A stretch of 18,612 nt of DNA from Bacteroidales bacterium UBA5287 (GCA_002411345.1 DHSL01000029.1:1-18612); one strand, 5' to 3'. Positions 1 through 7,700 are shown, counted from the first letter of the stretch. Notes: generated by a model from the sequence alone, not told the origin. Program-made: numbers and translations.

Positions 1-18
1 CGAATCCATCACTGCCCA
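1..18 (+). tRNA. 3' end of a tRNA, probably tRNA-Tyr (truncated by window edge)
   Basis: The first 18 bases read as the tail of a tRNA: the end of a T-loop (CGAAT), a T-stem 3' strand (CCATC), an acceptor 3' strand (ACTGCCC) and discriminator A18. No CCA is encoded. The anticodon lies outside the window, so identity rests on context: in E. coli the tRNA before glyT-thrT-tufB is tyrU, and the two tRNAs that follow here are also Gly and Thr. The amino-acid assignment is inference; the tRNA-tail reading is from the sequence. Confidence 0.55.
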
Positions 19-75
19 CACCCCTTTCAGGATAAATCAGCAATGCTGAAATATCTGTGTAAAAGTGGTGAATTT

Positions 76-148
76 GCGGAAGTAGCTCAGTTGATAGAGC
101 ATTAGCCTTCCAAGCTGAGGGTCGCGGGTTTGAGTCCCGTCTTCCGCT
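76..148 (+). tRNA. tRNA-Gly (anticodon TCC)
   Basis: A complete cloverleaf can be folded. The acceptor is GCGGAAG (76-82) with CTTCCGC (141-147). The anticodon stem is 102-106/114-118 around a 7-base loop carrying TCC at 109-111. The T-stem is 124-128/136-140 with loop TTTGAGT, and the discriminator is T148. No CCA is encoded, so it must be added after transcription. It decodes GGA/GGG and, by wobble, other Gly codons. It lies 5 bases before tRNA-Thr, so the two are presumably processed from one precursor that may also include tuf. Confidence 0.97.
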
Positions 149-153
149 CTTTT

Positions 154-225
154 GCCAATGTAGCTCAGGGGTAGAGCGCTTCCTTGGTAAGGAAGAGGTC
201 GCGGGTTCAACTCCCGCCATCGGCT
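154..225 (+). tRNA. tRNA-Thr (anticodon GGT), with an acceptor-stem mismatch
   Basis: The anticodon stem CTTCC/GGAAG (179-183/191-195) encloses loop TTGGTAA with anticodon GGT at 186-188, which reads ACC and ACU. The T-stem GCGGG/CCCGC (201-205/213-217) is perfect and its loop is TTCAACT. The D-arm has a compact 7-base loop. The acceptor GCCAATG (154-160) pairs with CATCGGC (218-224) except at A157-C221, the fourth pair. The discriminator is T225 and no CCA is encoded. A run of six T (227-232) follows. It sits just before tuf, as thrT does in E. coli. Confidence 0.95.
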
Positions 226-240
226 CTTTTTTATTTAAAA

Positions 241-276
241 CTCTGTGAAAGCAATAATTATTGACTTTACACAGAG
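241..276 (+). other. Inverted repeat in the tuf leader
   Basis: CTCTGTG (241-247) and CACAGAG (270-276) are perfect 7-base complements separated by 22 bases. Pairing can extend with AAAG/CTTT if one A is bulged. The element sits between tRNA-Thr and tuf, so it could be an RNA hairpin in the tuf leader, a boundary for tRNA processing, or a protein site on DNA. The pairing is visible; no function is shown. Confidence 0.5.
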
Positions 277-289
277 AAATGTATTTTAA
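261..289 (+). promoter_or_regulatory. Possible Bacteroidota-type promoter for tuf
   Basis: TTG at 261-263 and TATTTTAA at 282-289 lie 18 bases apart. This is close to the Bacteroidota pattern of a TTTG -33 element and a TAnnTTTG -7 element, but both match imperfectly. It would start a transcript about 55 bases before the tuf ATG. tuf could instead be co-transcribed with the upstream tRNAs. The region is AT-rich, so a chance match is quite possible. Confidence 0.25.
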
Positions 290-344
290 AATAGATAAAA
301 ATTACATAACATATACTTTTTATAAACTATTAATAGGACATTTT

Positions 345-1532
345 ATGGCAAAAGAACATTTTAACCGATCAAAACCGCATGTTAACATCGGTACAATCGG
401 CCACGTTGACCACGGTAAAACAACCTTAACGGCTGCTATAACAACCGTATTAGGCAAAAAAGGTTTCTCTGAAGTTCGTTCATTCGATTCGATTGACAAC
501 GCTCCCGAAGAAAAAGAAAGAGGTATTACAATCAATACTTCTCACGTTGAATATGAAACAGCAAATCGTCATTACGCACACGTTGACTGTCCGGGACACG
601 CTGACTATGTAAAGAACATGGTTACTGGTGCTGCTCAGATGGACGGTGCTATAATTGTGGTTGCAGCTACTGACGGTCCTATGCCTCAAACACGTGAGCA
701 CATCCTTCTTGCTCGTCAAGTAAACGTTCCAAGATTGGTTGTTTTCATGAATAAATGTGACTTAGTGGACGATGCGGAAATGCTTGAGCTTGTTGAAATG
801 GAGATGAGAGAACTTCTTTCATTCTATAATTTTGATGGTGATAACACTCCAATCATTCAGGGTTCTGCTTTAGGTGCTTTGAACGGCGATCCAAAATGGG
901 AAGATAAAGTAATGGAACTTATGGAAGCTGTGGATACATGGATTCCACTGCCTCCACGTGATGTTGATAAACCATTCTTGATGCCTGTTGAGGACGTATT
1001 TTCTATTACTGGTCGTGGTACTGTTGCTACAGGTCGTATTGAAACTGGTGTCATCAAAACAGGTGATGAAGTTCAAATCATTGGTTTAGGTTCTGAAGGA
1101 AAGAAATCAGTAGTTACTGGTGTTGAAATGTTCCGTAAGATTCTTGACGATGGTCAAGCTGGTGACAATGTTGGTTTGTTGCTTCGCGGTGTTGATAAAG
1201 ATGAGATCAAACGTGGTATGGTAATCACACACCCAGGAAAAGTAACTCCTCACTCTAAGTTTAAAGCTGAGGTTTATATCTTGAAGAAAGAAGAAGGTGG
1301 ACGTCATACTCCATTCCACAATAACTATCGTCCTCAATTCTATATTCGTACACTGGATATCACAGGTGAAATTCATCTTCCAGAAGGTGTTGAAATGGTA
1401 ATGCCAGGTGATAACGTAACTATTGAAGTGGATCTTATCTATCCAGTAGCTTGTAACGTAGGTCTTCGTTTTGCTATCCGTGAAGGTGGACGTACAGTTG
1501 GAGCTGGTCAGATAACTGAATTATTAAACTAA
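345..1532 (+). CDS. tuf: Elongation factor Tu (EF-Tu)
   Basis: EF-Tu is the GTPase that delivers aminoacyl-tRNA to the ribosomal A site. The 395-aa product shows all G motifs: GHVDHGKT (19-26, P-loop), RGITI with T62 (switch I), DCPGH (81-85, with catalytic H85), NKCD (136-139) and SAL (174-176). The two beta-barrel domains follow from about residue 205. An in-frame TTG at 261 would add 28 residues, but EF-Tu proteins begin at MAKE, so ATG 345 is the start. The leader is AT-rich with no convincing Shine-Dalgarno. Neighbours are tRNA-Thr upstream and tRNA-Trp/secE downstream. Whether the genome holds a second tuf copy cannot be seen here. Confidence 0.99.
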   Translation: MAKEHFNRSKPHVNIGTIGHVDHGKTTLTAAITTVLGKKGFSEVRSFDSIDNAPEEKERGITINTSHVEYETANRHYAHVDCPGHADYVKNMVTGAAQMDGAIIVVAATDGPMPQTREHILLARQVNVPRLVVFMNKCDLVDDAEMLELVEMEMRELLSFYNFDGDNTPIIQGSALGALNGDPKWEDKVMELMEAVDTWIPLPPRDVDKPFLMPVEDVFSITGRGTVATGRIETGVIKTGDEVQIIGLGSEGKKSVVTGVEMFRKILDDGQAGDNVGLLLRGVDKDEIKRGMVITHPGKVTPHSKFKAEVYILKKEEGGRHTPFHNNYRPQFYIRTLDITGEIHLPEGVEMVMPGDNVTIEVDLIYPVACNVGLRFAIREGGRTVGAGQITELLN

Positions 1533-1546
1533 TCTAATTAGAATAA

Positions 1547-1577
1547 ACTTAGTTGGAGTATCCAACTCCAACTAAGT
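1547..1577 (+). other. Perfect 13-bp stem-loop between tuf and tRNA-Trp
   Basis: ACTTAGTTGGAGT (1547-1559) pairs perfectly with ACTCCAACTAAGT (1565-1577) around the loop ATCCA. No U-run follows; the next bases are CAATT and then the tRNA-Trp start at 1583. It therefore lacks the canonical intrinsic-terminator tail and may protect the tuf mRNA 3' end or guide RNase processing. A shorter alternative stem, AGTTGGA/TCCAACT (1551-1557/1561-1567), competes with it. Confidence 0.75.
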
Positions 1578-1582
1578 CAATT

Positions 1583-1656
1583 ACGGGTCTAGCTCAGTTT
1601 GGTAGAGCACTGGTCTCCAAAACCAGGTGTCGGGAGTTCGAGTCTCTCGACCCGTG
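1583..1656 (+). tRNA. tRNA-Trp (anticodon CCA)
   Basis: The acceptor ACGGGTC/GACCCGT (1583-1589/1649-1655) is fully paired and the discriminator is G1656, the usual base for tRNA-Trp. The anticodon stem CTGGT/ACCAG (1610-1614/1622-1626) holds loop CTCCAAA with anticodon CCA at 1617-1619, reading UGG. The T-stem is 1632-1636/1644-1648 with one G-T pair, and no 3' CCA is encoded. The tRNA lies between tuf and secE, only 20 bases before the secE start, so tRNA excision would cut the tuf message from the secE message. Confidence 0.98.
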
Positions 1657-1676
1657 CAAATTGAATCAAATTATAA

Positions 1677-1868
1677 ATGAAAAAAATAGTTGCATATTTC
1701 AAAGATGCTTATAATGAATTAGTTCATAAAGTATCTTGGCCAACAAGACAAGAGCTATCTAGCAGTACTGTGATTGTATTGATTGCTTCCCTTATAATCG
1801 CACTTATAGTATTTGGCGTAGATGTTCTTTTCGATTGGATTTTAAAGCTTCTTTATGGTATTTTGTAA
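1677..1868 (+). CDS. secE: Preprotein translocase subunit SecE
   Basis: SecE is the small essential subunit that clamps SecY in the SecYEG inner-membrane channel. The 63-aa protein has the short one-helix form common outside gamma-proteobacteria. It has an amphipathic N-terminal helix (about 3-18), the SecE motif VSWPTRQE (19-26), then one hydrophobic membrane segment from about 31 to 50 and a hydrophobic tail. It starts 20 bases after tRNA-Trp and ends 20 bases before nusG, matching the widely conserved secE-nusG pair. No Shine-Dalgarno is visible upstream, which is normal for Bacteroidota. Confidence 0.97.
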   Translation: MKKIVAYFKDAYNELVHKVSWPTRQELSSSTVIVLIASLIIALIVFGVDVLFDWILKLLYGIL

Positions 1869-1888
1869 TCTGAAATTAAGGAATTAAA

Positions 1889-2434
1889 ATGGCTGAAAAT
1901 GAATACAAATGGTACGTATTACGTGCTGTGAGTGGTAAAGAAAACAAAGTCAAAGAATACCTTGAGACAGAAATTCAAAAAACCGATTTAGGTAAATACA
2001 TCTCTCAAGTTCTTATTCCGACAGACAAAACTTTTATAGTACGTGGTGGAAAAAAAGTTACTAAAGAACGTCCTTTTCTTCCTGGTTATGTGCTTATTGA
2101 AGCTCGTCTAACGGGTGAAGTAATTCACGAACTTAAAAACATTAACTTTGTAGCGGGATTTCTTCCCAACACAACTGACCCTCAACCCCTTAGAGACTCT
2201 GAGGTAAAGCGTCTTCTTGGTAAAATGGATGAAATGGAAGAAGCAGGTGATGAATTAGATCTGCATTTTTATCCTGGTGAAAACGTTAAAGTGACCAGTG
2301 GTCCTTTTAGCAGTTTTTCTGGTGTAGTTGAAGAAGTTAATGACGAGAGAAAGAAACTTAAAGTGATGGTTAAAATCTTTGGTCGTAAACAACTCTTAGA
2401 GTTGGGATATATGCAAGTAGAGAAAGAATCATAA
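1889..2434 (+). CDS. nusG: Transcription termination/antitermination factor NusG
   Basis: NusG binds the RNA polymerase clamp and links it to Rho or the ribosome. The 181-aa product has an N-terminal NGN domain (about 6-116, starting KWYVLRAVSGKE and including the RPFLPGYVLIEA segment at 61-72) and a C-terminal KOW domain (about 127-178, with the core YPGENVKVTSGPFSSFSG at 128-145). Its length and position after secE mark it as the housekeeping NusG rather than a capsule-locus UpxY paralogue. An AAGGA (1878-1882) lies 6 bases before the ATG, a Shine-Dalgarno-like match that is rare in this window. Confidence 0.98.
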   Translation: MAENEYKWYVLRAVSGKENKVKEYLETEIQKTDLGKYISQVLIPTDKTFIVRGGKKVTKERPFLPGYVLIEARLTGEVIHELKNINFVAGFLPNTTDPQPLRDSEVKRLLGKMDEMEEAGDELDLHFYPGENVKVTSGPFSSFSGVVEEVNDERKKLKVMVKIFGRKQLLELGYMQVEKES

Positions 2435-2505
2435 CAGCAAGGTGGTTACGCACACTGTATATTCTTTCGCGTGTTTCAAAACCGTAATTAAATAAATCAA
2501 AGAAA
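2435..2505 (+). promoter_or_regulatory. nusG-rplK leader, candidate L1 feedback site
   Basis: This 71-base gap is the usual place for L1 to repress the rplK-rplA message in other bacteria. One fold here gives GGTT/AACC (2444-2447/2480-2483) stacked on ACGC/GCGT (2448-2451/2469-2472), with seven unpaired bases on the 3' side. Two short helices joined by an asymmetric loop resemble the general form of L1 sites. The helices are only 4 bp each, and TTACG/CGTAA (2446-2450/2483-2487) is a competing fold, so the assignment is weak. Confidence 0.25.
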
Positions 2506-2952
2506 ATGGCAAAAGAAGTTGCTGGACAACTAAAATTACAAATCAAAGGAGGAGCTGCAAACCCATCTCCACCCGTTGGACCCGCATTAGGTTCTAAAGG
2601 GATTAACATTATGGAGTTTTGCAAGCAATTCAATGCCAGAACTCAAGACAAACCCGGCAAAGTATTACCAGTAGTAATTACTTATTATACCGATAAGTCT
2701 TTTGATTTTATTGTTAAAACACCACCGGTAGCGATTCAACTATTAGAGGCGAGCAAAACAAAGGGAGGTTCGGCTGAACCTAATCGTAAGAAAATTGCAG
2801 AAATTACTTGGGATCAAGTAAAAGCAATAGCTGAAGAAAAGATGCCGGACTTAAATTGTTTCACAATGGAATCAGCAATGCGCATGGTTGCAGGAACTGC
2901 TCGTAGTATGGGTATCTCAGTGAAAGGGGATTTTCCGGATGATATTAATTAA
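2506..2952 (+). CDS. rplK: 50S ribosomal protein L11 (uL11)
   Basis: L11 binds the GTPase-associated centre of 23S rRNA at the base of the L7/L12 stalk, where it supports factor-dependent GTP hydrolysis and stringent-response sensing. The 148-aa protein has the N-terminal domain (about 1-70) with the proline-rich loop NPSPPVGPALG (19-29, including P22, P23 and P26), where thiopeptide antibiotics bind in the known family. The rRNA-binding C-terminal domain (about 72-141) ends in the typical GTARSMGI segment. The start MAKEVAGQ is standard and has no Shine-Dalgarno. rplA follows after 18 bases. Confidence 0.98.
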   Translation: MAKEVAGQLKLQIKGGAANPSPPVGPALGSKGINIMEFCKQFNARTQDKPGKVLPVVITYYTDKSFDFIVKTPPVAIQLLEASKTKGGSAEPNRKKIAEITWDQVKAIAEEKMPDLNCFTMESAMRMVAGTARSMGISVKGDFPDDIN

Positions 2953-2970
2953 TTAAACTTCAATTGAAAA

Positions 2971-3669
2971 ATGAGTAAACTTACAAAAAATCAAAAGTTA
3001 GCTAATAGCAAGATTGAAGCAGGAAAAGCCTACACGCTGAAAGAAGCATCTGAATTGGTCAAAGAAATCACTACTACCAAATTCGATGCATCTGTGGATA
3101 TCGATGTACGTCTTGGCGTAGATCCTCGAAAAGCGAATCAGATGGTTAGAGGTGTTGTATCTCTACCTCATGGAACCGGTAAACAAGTAAGAGTTCTTGT
3201 ATTATGTACTCCTGATGTCGAAACCCAAGCTAAAGAAGCTGGTGCCGACTATGTAGGACTTGATGAATATATCGACAAAATTAAAGGAGGTTGGACTGAT
3301 GTTGATGTGATTATCACACAACCAGCTATTATGGGTAAAATTGGTGCTCTAGGACGTATCTTAGGACCCCGCGGCTTAATGCCTAACCCAAAAAGCGGTA
3401 CAGTTACCATTGATGTTGCAAAAGCAGTTCAAGAGGTAAAACAAGGAAAAATCGACTTTAAAGTTGACAAAGCAGGTATTATTCATACTTCAATCGGAAA
3501 AGTATCTTTTACAGCCGAACAAATTAGTGGAAATGCGAAAGAATTTATTCAAACGCTTATCAAACTGAAACCGACTGCAGCAAAAGGTACATATATTAAG
3601 AGTATTTATCTTTCCAGTACTATGAGTCCGGGACTAAGTATTGACCCGAAATCAATAGACGAAAATTAA
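2971..3669 (+). CDS. rplA: 50S ribosomal protein L1 (uL1)
   Basis: L1 forms the mobile stalk beside the ribosomal E site, helps release deacylated tRNA, and in many bacteria represses its own rplK-rplA message. The 232-aa product is the normal length. The family signature runs from M121 (MGKIGALGRILGPRGLMPNP) to about residue 146, within the inserted domain II. Domain I is formed by the two ends of the chain, including the C-terminal KGTYIKSIYLSSTMSPG segment. It lies 18 bases after rplK and 16 before rplJ, so all are probably in one transcript. Confidence 0.98.
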   Translation: MSKLTKNQKLANSKIEAGKAYTLKEASELVKEITTTKFDASVDIDVRLGVDPRKANQMVRGVVSLPHGTGKQVRVLVLCTPDVETQAKEAGADYVGLDEYIDKIKGGWTDVDVIITQPAIMGKIGALGRILGPRGLMPNPKSGTVTIDVAKAVQEVKQGKIDFKVDKAGIIHTSIGKVSFTAEQISGNAKEFIQTLIKLKPTAAKGTYIKSIYLSSTMSPGLSIDPKSIDEN

Positions 3670-3672
3670 AAA

Positions 3673-3678
3673 AAGGAG
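3673..3678 (+). promoter_or_regulatory. Strong Shine-Dalgarno before rplJ
   Basis: AAGGAG ends 7 bases before the rplJ ATG at 3686. It is the only full-strength Shine-Dalgarno at a gene start in this window. Bacteroidota ribosomes are known to sequester the anti-Shine-Dalgarno and usually start without one, so its presence here is notable. It sits between the rplA stop and the rplJ start. Confidence 0.7.
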
Positions 3679-3685
3679 AACAAAA

Positions 3686-4195
3686 ATGAAGAAGGAAGAT
3701 AAAAATCTCATTATAAACAAATTAGCAAGTTATGTTCAAGAGTATGAACACTTTTATCTAACTGATATAGCTACACTTAATGCAGCTAAAACAAGTCAGT
3801 TGAGAAGAGATTGTTCTAAACAGGACATTAAACTGTTGGTTGTTAAAAATACACTGTTACGTAAAGCATTTGAATCATTGGATAAAAATTATGAAGAACT
3901 GTACCCACTTTTAAAAGGTAATACAGCAATCATGTTTTCCAATGCAGCTAATGCACCCGCTAAATTAATAGATAAATACAAGAATGAAATACCCAAATTA
4001 AAGGGTGCTTATGCTCAAGAAAGCTTCTTTATTGGAGCTAACACCTTGAAAGATCTTGTAAATATCAAAAGTAAAAATGAACTTATCGGAGATGTTATCG
4101 CTTTACTGCAGTCACCTGCAAAGAATGTTATATCAGCTCTCCAATCCGGAGGTACAACTATTCATGGTTTATTAACAACCCTCTCGGAAAAGTGA
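3686..4195 (+). CDS. rplJ: 50S ribosomal protein L10 (uL10)
   Basis: L10 anchors the L7/L12 dimers to the ribosome and, with them, represses its own operon in E. coli. The 169-aa product has the usual N-terminal rRNA-binding domain (MKKEDKNLIINKL, then the LLVVKNTLLRKAFE region) and a C-terminal helical region (about 130-169, including VIALLQSPAKNVISALQ) that holds L12 dimers. Only 16 bases separate it from rplA, so there is no room for a long L10 leader like that of E. coli; any feedback site would lie within rplA or use the Shine-Dalgarno region. rplL follows after 51 AT-rich bases. Confidence 0.97.
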   Translation: MKKEDKNLIINKLASYVQEYEHFYLTDIATLNAAKTSQLRRDCSKQDIKLLVVKNTLLRKAFESLDKNYEELYPLLKGNTAIMFSNAANAPAKLIDKYKNEIPKLKGAYAQESFFIGANTLKDLVNIKSKNELIGDVIALLQSPAKNVISALQSGGTTIHGLLTTLSEK

Positions 4196-4246
4196 TGTAT
4201 TTCACAATAAATTAAAATTAATAATCAATTTAAATCATAACAAAAA

Positions 4247-4624
4247 ATGGCAGACTTAAAAGCATTTGCTGAACAATTAGTTAACTTGACCGTAAAAGAA
4301 GTTAGCGAACTTGCTGAAATTTTAAAAACAGAATATGGTATCGAGCCAGCTGCTGCTGCAGTTGCTGTTGCTGCTGGACCTGCTGCTGGCGCTGAAGCCG
4401 CTGTAGAAGAACAAACTTCTTTCGATGTTGTATTAAAAAGTGCTGGTGCAGCAAAATTACAAGTTGTAAAAGCAGTTAAAGAGTTAACAGGTCTTGGATT
4501 AAAAGAAGCCAAAGATTTAGTTGACGCAGCTCCTAGTGAAATCAAAAAAGGTGTTTCTAAAGAAGAAGCAGAATCATTGAAAAAACAACTTGAAGAAGCC
4601 GGAGCAGAAGTTGAACTTAAATAA
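4247..4624 (+). CDS. rplL: 50S ribosomal protein L7/L12 (bL12)
   Basis: L7/L12 is the multi-copy stalk protein that recruits translational GTPases. The 125-aa product has an N-terminal dimerisation domain (about 1-33), an alanine-rich flexible hinge (about 34-56) and the conserved C-terminal factor-binding domain (57-125, with KTxG-region residues in the segments KLQVVKAVKELTGLGLKEAK and VSKEEAESLKKQLEEAGAEV). All three parts are present and the length is normal. The 51-base gap from rplJ is AT-rich with no Shine-Dalgarno. A terminator-like hairpin follows the stop codon. Confidence 0.99.
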   Translation: MADLKAFAEQLVNLTVKEVSELAEILKTEYGIEPAAAAVAVAAGPAAGAEAAVEEQTSFDVVLKSAGAAKLQVVKAVKELTGLGLKEAKDLVDAAPSEIKKGVSKEEAESLKKQLEEAGAEVELK

Positions 4625-4650
4625 CAAAGGTCACCTAAAATAGGTTATTT

Positions 4651-4686
4651 GGTTAGGAATCTTCCTAGGAAGATTCTTAACCTTTT
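4651..4686 (+). terminator. Attenuator-like hairpin between rplL and rpoB
   Basis: GGTTAGGAATCTTCC (4651-4665) pairs with GGAAGATTCTTAACC (4668-4682), with a single G-U pair and a TA centre, and is followed by TTTT (4683-4686) and then GTGT. The stem is strong but the U-run is short, as expected for a leaky terminator. E. coli also has a partial terminator between rplL and rpoB that lowers polymerase output relative to ribosomal proteins, so a similar role is a fair inference. A smaller hairpin, ACCTA/TAGGT (4633-4637/4641-4645), precedes it. Confidence 0.7.
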
Positions 4687-4723
4687 GTGTCATTTCTATT
4701 TAGTTCAATAAAAATCTCCAGCT

Positions 4724-7700
4724 ATGTCATCAATTAAAGCCAACAATCAAAGAATAAATTTTACATCAATCAAGAATCCTCTTGAGTATCCCGATTTTTT
4801 GGCTGTACAGCTAAAATCGTTTCAAGACTTTCTACAACTTGATGCCCCTCCCGAAAGCAGAAAAAACGAAGGGCTTTATAAAGTTTTCACTGAAAACTTC
4901 CCTATCACTGACACCCGCAATAATTTTGTCCTAGAATTTCTCGACTATTATGTTGATCCACCTCGTTACACCATTGAAGAATGTAATGATAGAGGTCTGA
5001 CATATAGCGTTCCATTAAAAGCTAAACTGTACTTATATTGTACAGATCCTGATCACGAAGATTTCGCACCTGTCATCCAAGATGTCTATTTAGGCACAAT
5101 TCCTTATATGACAGAAAAAGGAACTTTTGTTATCAACGGAGCGGAAAGAGTTATTGTTTCTCAACTACACCGTTCTCCAGGCGTTTTCTTTGGACAAAGT
5201 GTACATGCAAACGGTACAAAACTTTATTCTGCACGTATTATTCCTTTCAAAGGATCATGGATTGAATTTGCAACAGACATTAATAATGTTATGTATGCAT
5301 ACATTGATCGTAAAAAGAAACTGCCAGTAACAACATTGCTTCGCGCAATAGGTTTTGAAAGAGACAAGGATATACTTGAAATTTTTAATCTTGCGGAAGA
5401 AGTAAAAGTATCAAAGACTAATCTGAAAAAGAGTATTGGTAGAAAATTAGCGGCTCGTGTTTCAAAAACGTGGATGGAAGACTTTGTAGACGAAGATACT
5501 GGCGAAGTGACTTCTATTGAACGATATGAAATGATTATCGACCGTGAAACAATTCTTGAAGAAGAACAAATGGATCTGATACTGGATTCTGGAGTAGAAT
5601 CTATTTTACTTCATAAAGAAACTCCAGGTTCATCAGATTATTCTATAATATATAATACCTTGCAAAAAGATCCGAGTAACTCGGAAATTGATGCAGTTAA
5701 ATACATCTATCGACAAATACGAAGCGCTGAACCGCCTGATGATTCAAGCGCAAGAGAAGTTATAAACAATCTGTTCTTCTCAGAAAAGAGATATGATTTA
5801 GGTGATGTTGGTCGTTATCGCATTAACAAAAAACTGAATCTGCAGACAGATGATGATATCCGCGTACTAACAAAAGAAGATATTATTGAAATTATCAAAT
5901 ATCTAATTGAATTAGTAAACTCTAAAGCTCAGGTTGATGATATTGATCACCTAAGTAATAGACGTGTTCGTACTGTTGGTGAACAATTATATAATCAGTT
6001 TGGCGTTGGTTTGAACCGTATGGCTCGAATCATTCGCGAGAGAATGAATGTACGTGACAATGAAGTGTTTACGCCTGTTGATTTGATTAACGCTAAAACT
6101 ATTTCTTCTGTCATTAACACATTCTTTGGAACAAATGCATTATCTCAGTTCATGGATCAAACAAATCCACTTGCCGAGATTACACACAAACGTCGTTTGT
6201 CTGCCCTTGGACCTGGCGGTCTTTCACGTGAAAGAGCGGGATTTGAAGTTCGTGACGTTCACTACACACATTATGGACGTCTTTGCCCAATTGAAACTCC
6301 TGAAGGACCTAACATTGGACTGATTTCTTCTCTTTGTGTTTTTGCCAAAATTAACGATTTGGGATTCATTGAAACACCTTATAGGGTTGTGACAGATGGA
6401 AAAGTAAATACAAAGAATGATGAAATAGTTTATCTTGCTGCTGAAGCAGAAGAAGGAAAAATTATTGCTCAAGGTAACGAACCATATGAAGAAAATGGTC
6501 GCCTTGTTAATCAACGAGTGAAATCAAGAGAAAATGCAGACTTCCCTGTCGTTACACCTGAAGAGGTCGACTACATGGACGTTTCACCAATGCAGATTGC
6601 ATCTATTGCCGCTGCACTTATTCCATTTCTTGAACACGATGACGCTAACCGTGCATTGATGGGATCTAACATGATGCGCCAAGCGGTTCCATTGTTACGT
6701 AACGAATCTCCAGTTGTTGGTACAGGTATCGAAGGACCAGTAATTTTTGATTCACGTACACAAATTACAGCTGAAGGTAGTGGTAAAATAGTTTATGTAG
6801 ATGCTACTACTATTAAAATTAAATATGATAGAACAGAAGAAGAAGAATTTGTTAATTTCGAAGATTCGATAAAAATATATTCTATTCCAAAGTTCCGAAG
6901 AACAAACCAAAATACAACAATCGACTTACGTCCTATCTGTAACGAAGGCGACAAAGTTATTAAAGGACAAATCCTTACAGAAGGTTATGCCACCGAAAAT
7001 GGCGAACTGGCAATCGGAAGAAACCTGAAAGTTGCATTCATGCCTTGGAAAGGCTACAACTATGAGGATGCAATTGTTCTTAATGAGAGGATGGTAAGTA
7101 ACGATGTTTTCACTTCTGTACACGTAGAAGAATTTTCTCTTGAAGTTAGAGAAACAAAACGTGGATTGGAAGAACTTACCTCAGATATCCCAAATGTTAG
7201 TGAAGAAGCTACAAAAGATCTCGACGAAAGAGGTATTGTACGAATTGGCGCACGAATTAAACCGGGTGATATCTTAATTGGTAAAATTACACCAAAAGGA
7301 GAATCAGACCCTTCACCAGAAGAAAAGCTACTACGTGCAATCTTTGGTGATAAAGCTGGTGATGTAAAAGATGCGTCTTTAAAAGCATCGCCATCACTTA
7401 AAGGGGTAGTTATCGGTACTAATTTATTTGCTAAAGCAGGTAAAAAAGGAAAAAGTAAGCTTTCAAACAAAGCATTACTTCCAAAATTAGACGAAGAATA
7501 TGAAATTAAATTGGAAAATCTTCGTAAAATACTGATAGAGAAACTACTGAAACTAACAGATGGCAAATCTTCTGCAGGTGTAAAAGATTACACTACAAAT
7601 GAAGTAGTAACCAAAGGAACAAAATTTACTTTAAAAGTATTATCAGATATTGATTATCAAGCAGTTCAACTTACTAAATGGACTACGGAACCTCATACAA

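Noticed and set aside
261..344. In-frame N-terminal extension of EF-Tu from TTG 261
   Set aside because: The 28 extra residues have no EF-Tu counterpart; the protein family begins at the MAKE start encoded at 345, and the extension overlaps the leader inverted repeat and possible promoter.
4225..4545. 106-aa minus-strand frame over rplL
   Set aside because: Its alanine/threonine-rich sequence is the mirror of the GC-richer alanine hinge of L7/L12 and shows no independent evidence of coding.
6120..6260. Possible rifampicin-resistance change in rpoB
   Set aside because: The key positions corresponding to E. coli D516, H526 and S531 are all the wild-type residues.
7060..7566. 168-aa open frame on the minus strand inside rpoB
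   Set aside because: It is fully antisense to a strongly conserved rpoB region, is serine-rich as shadow frames of this codon usage tend to be, and has no recognisable domain or promoter.
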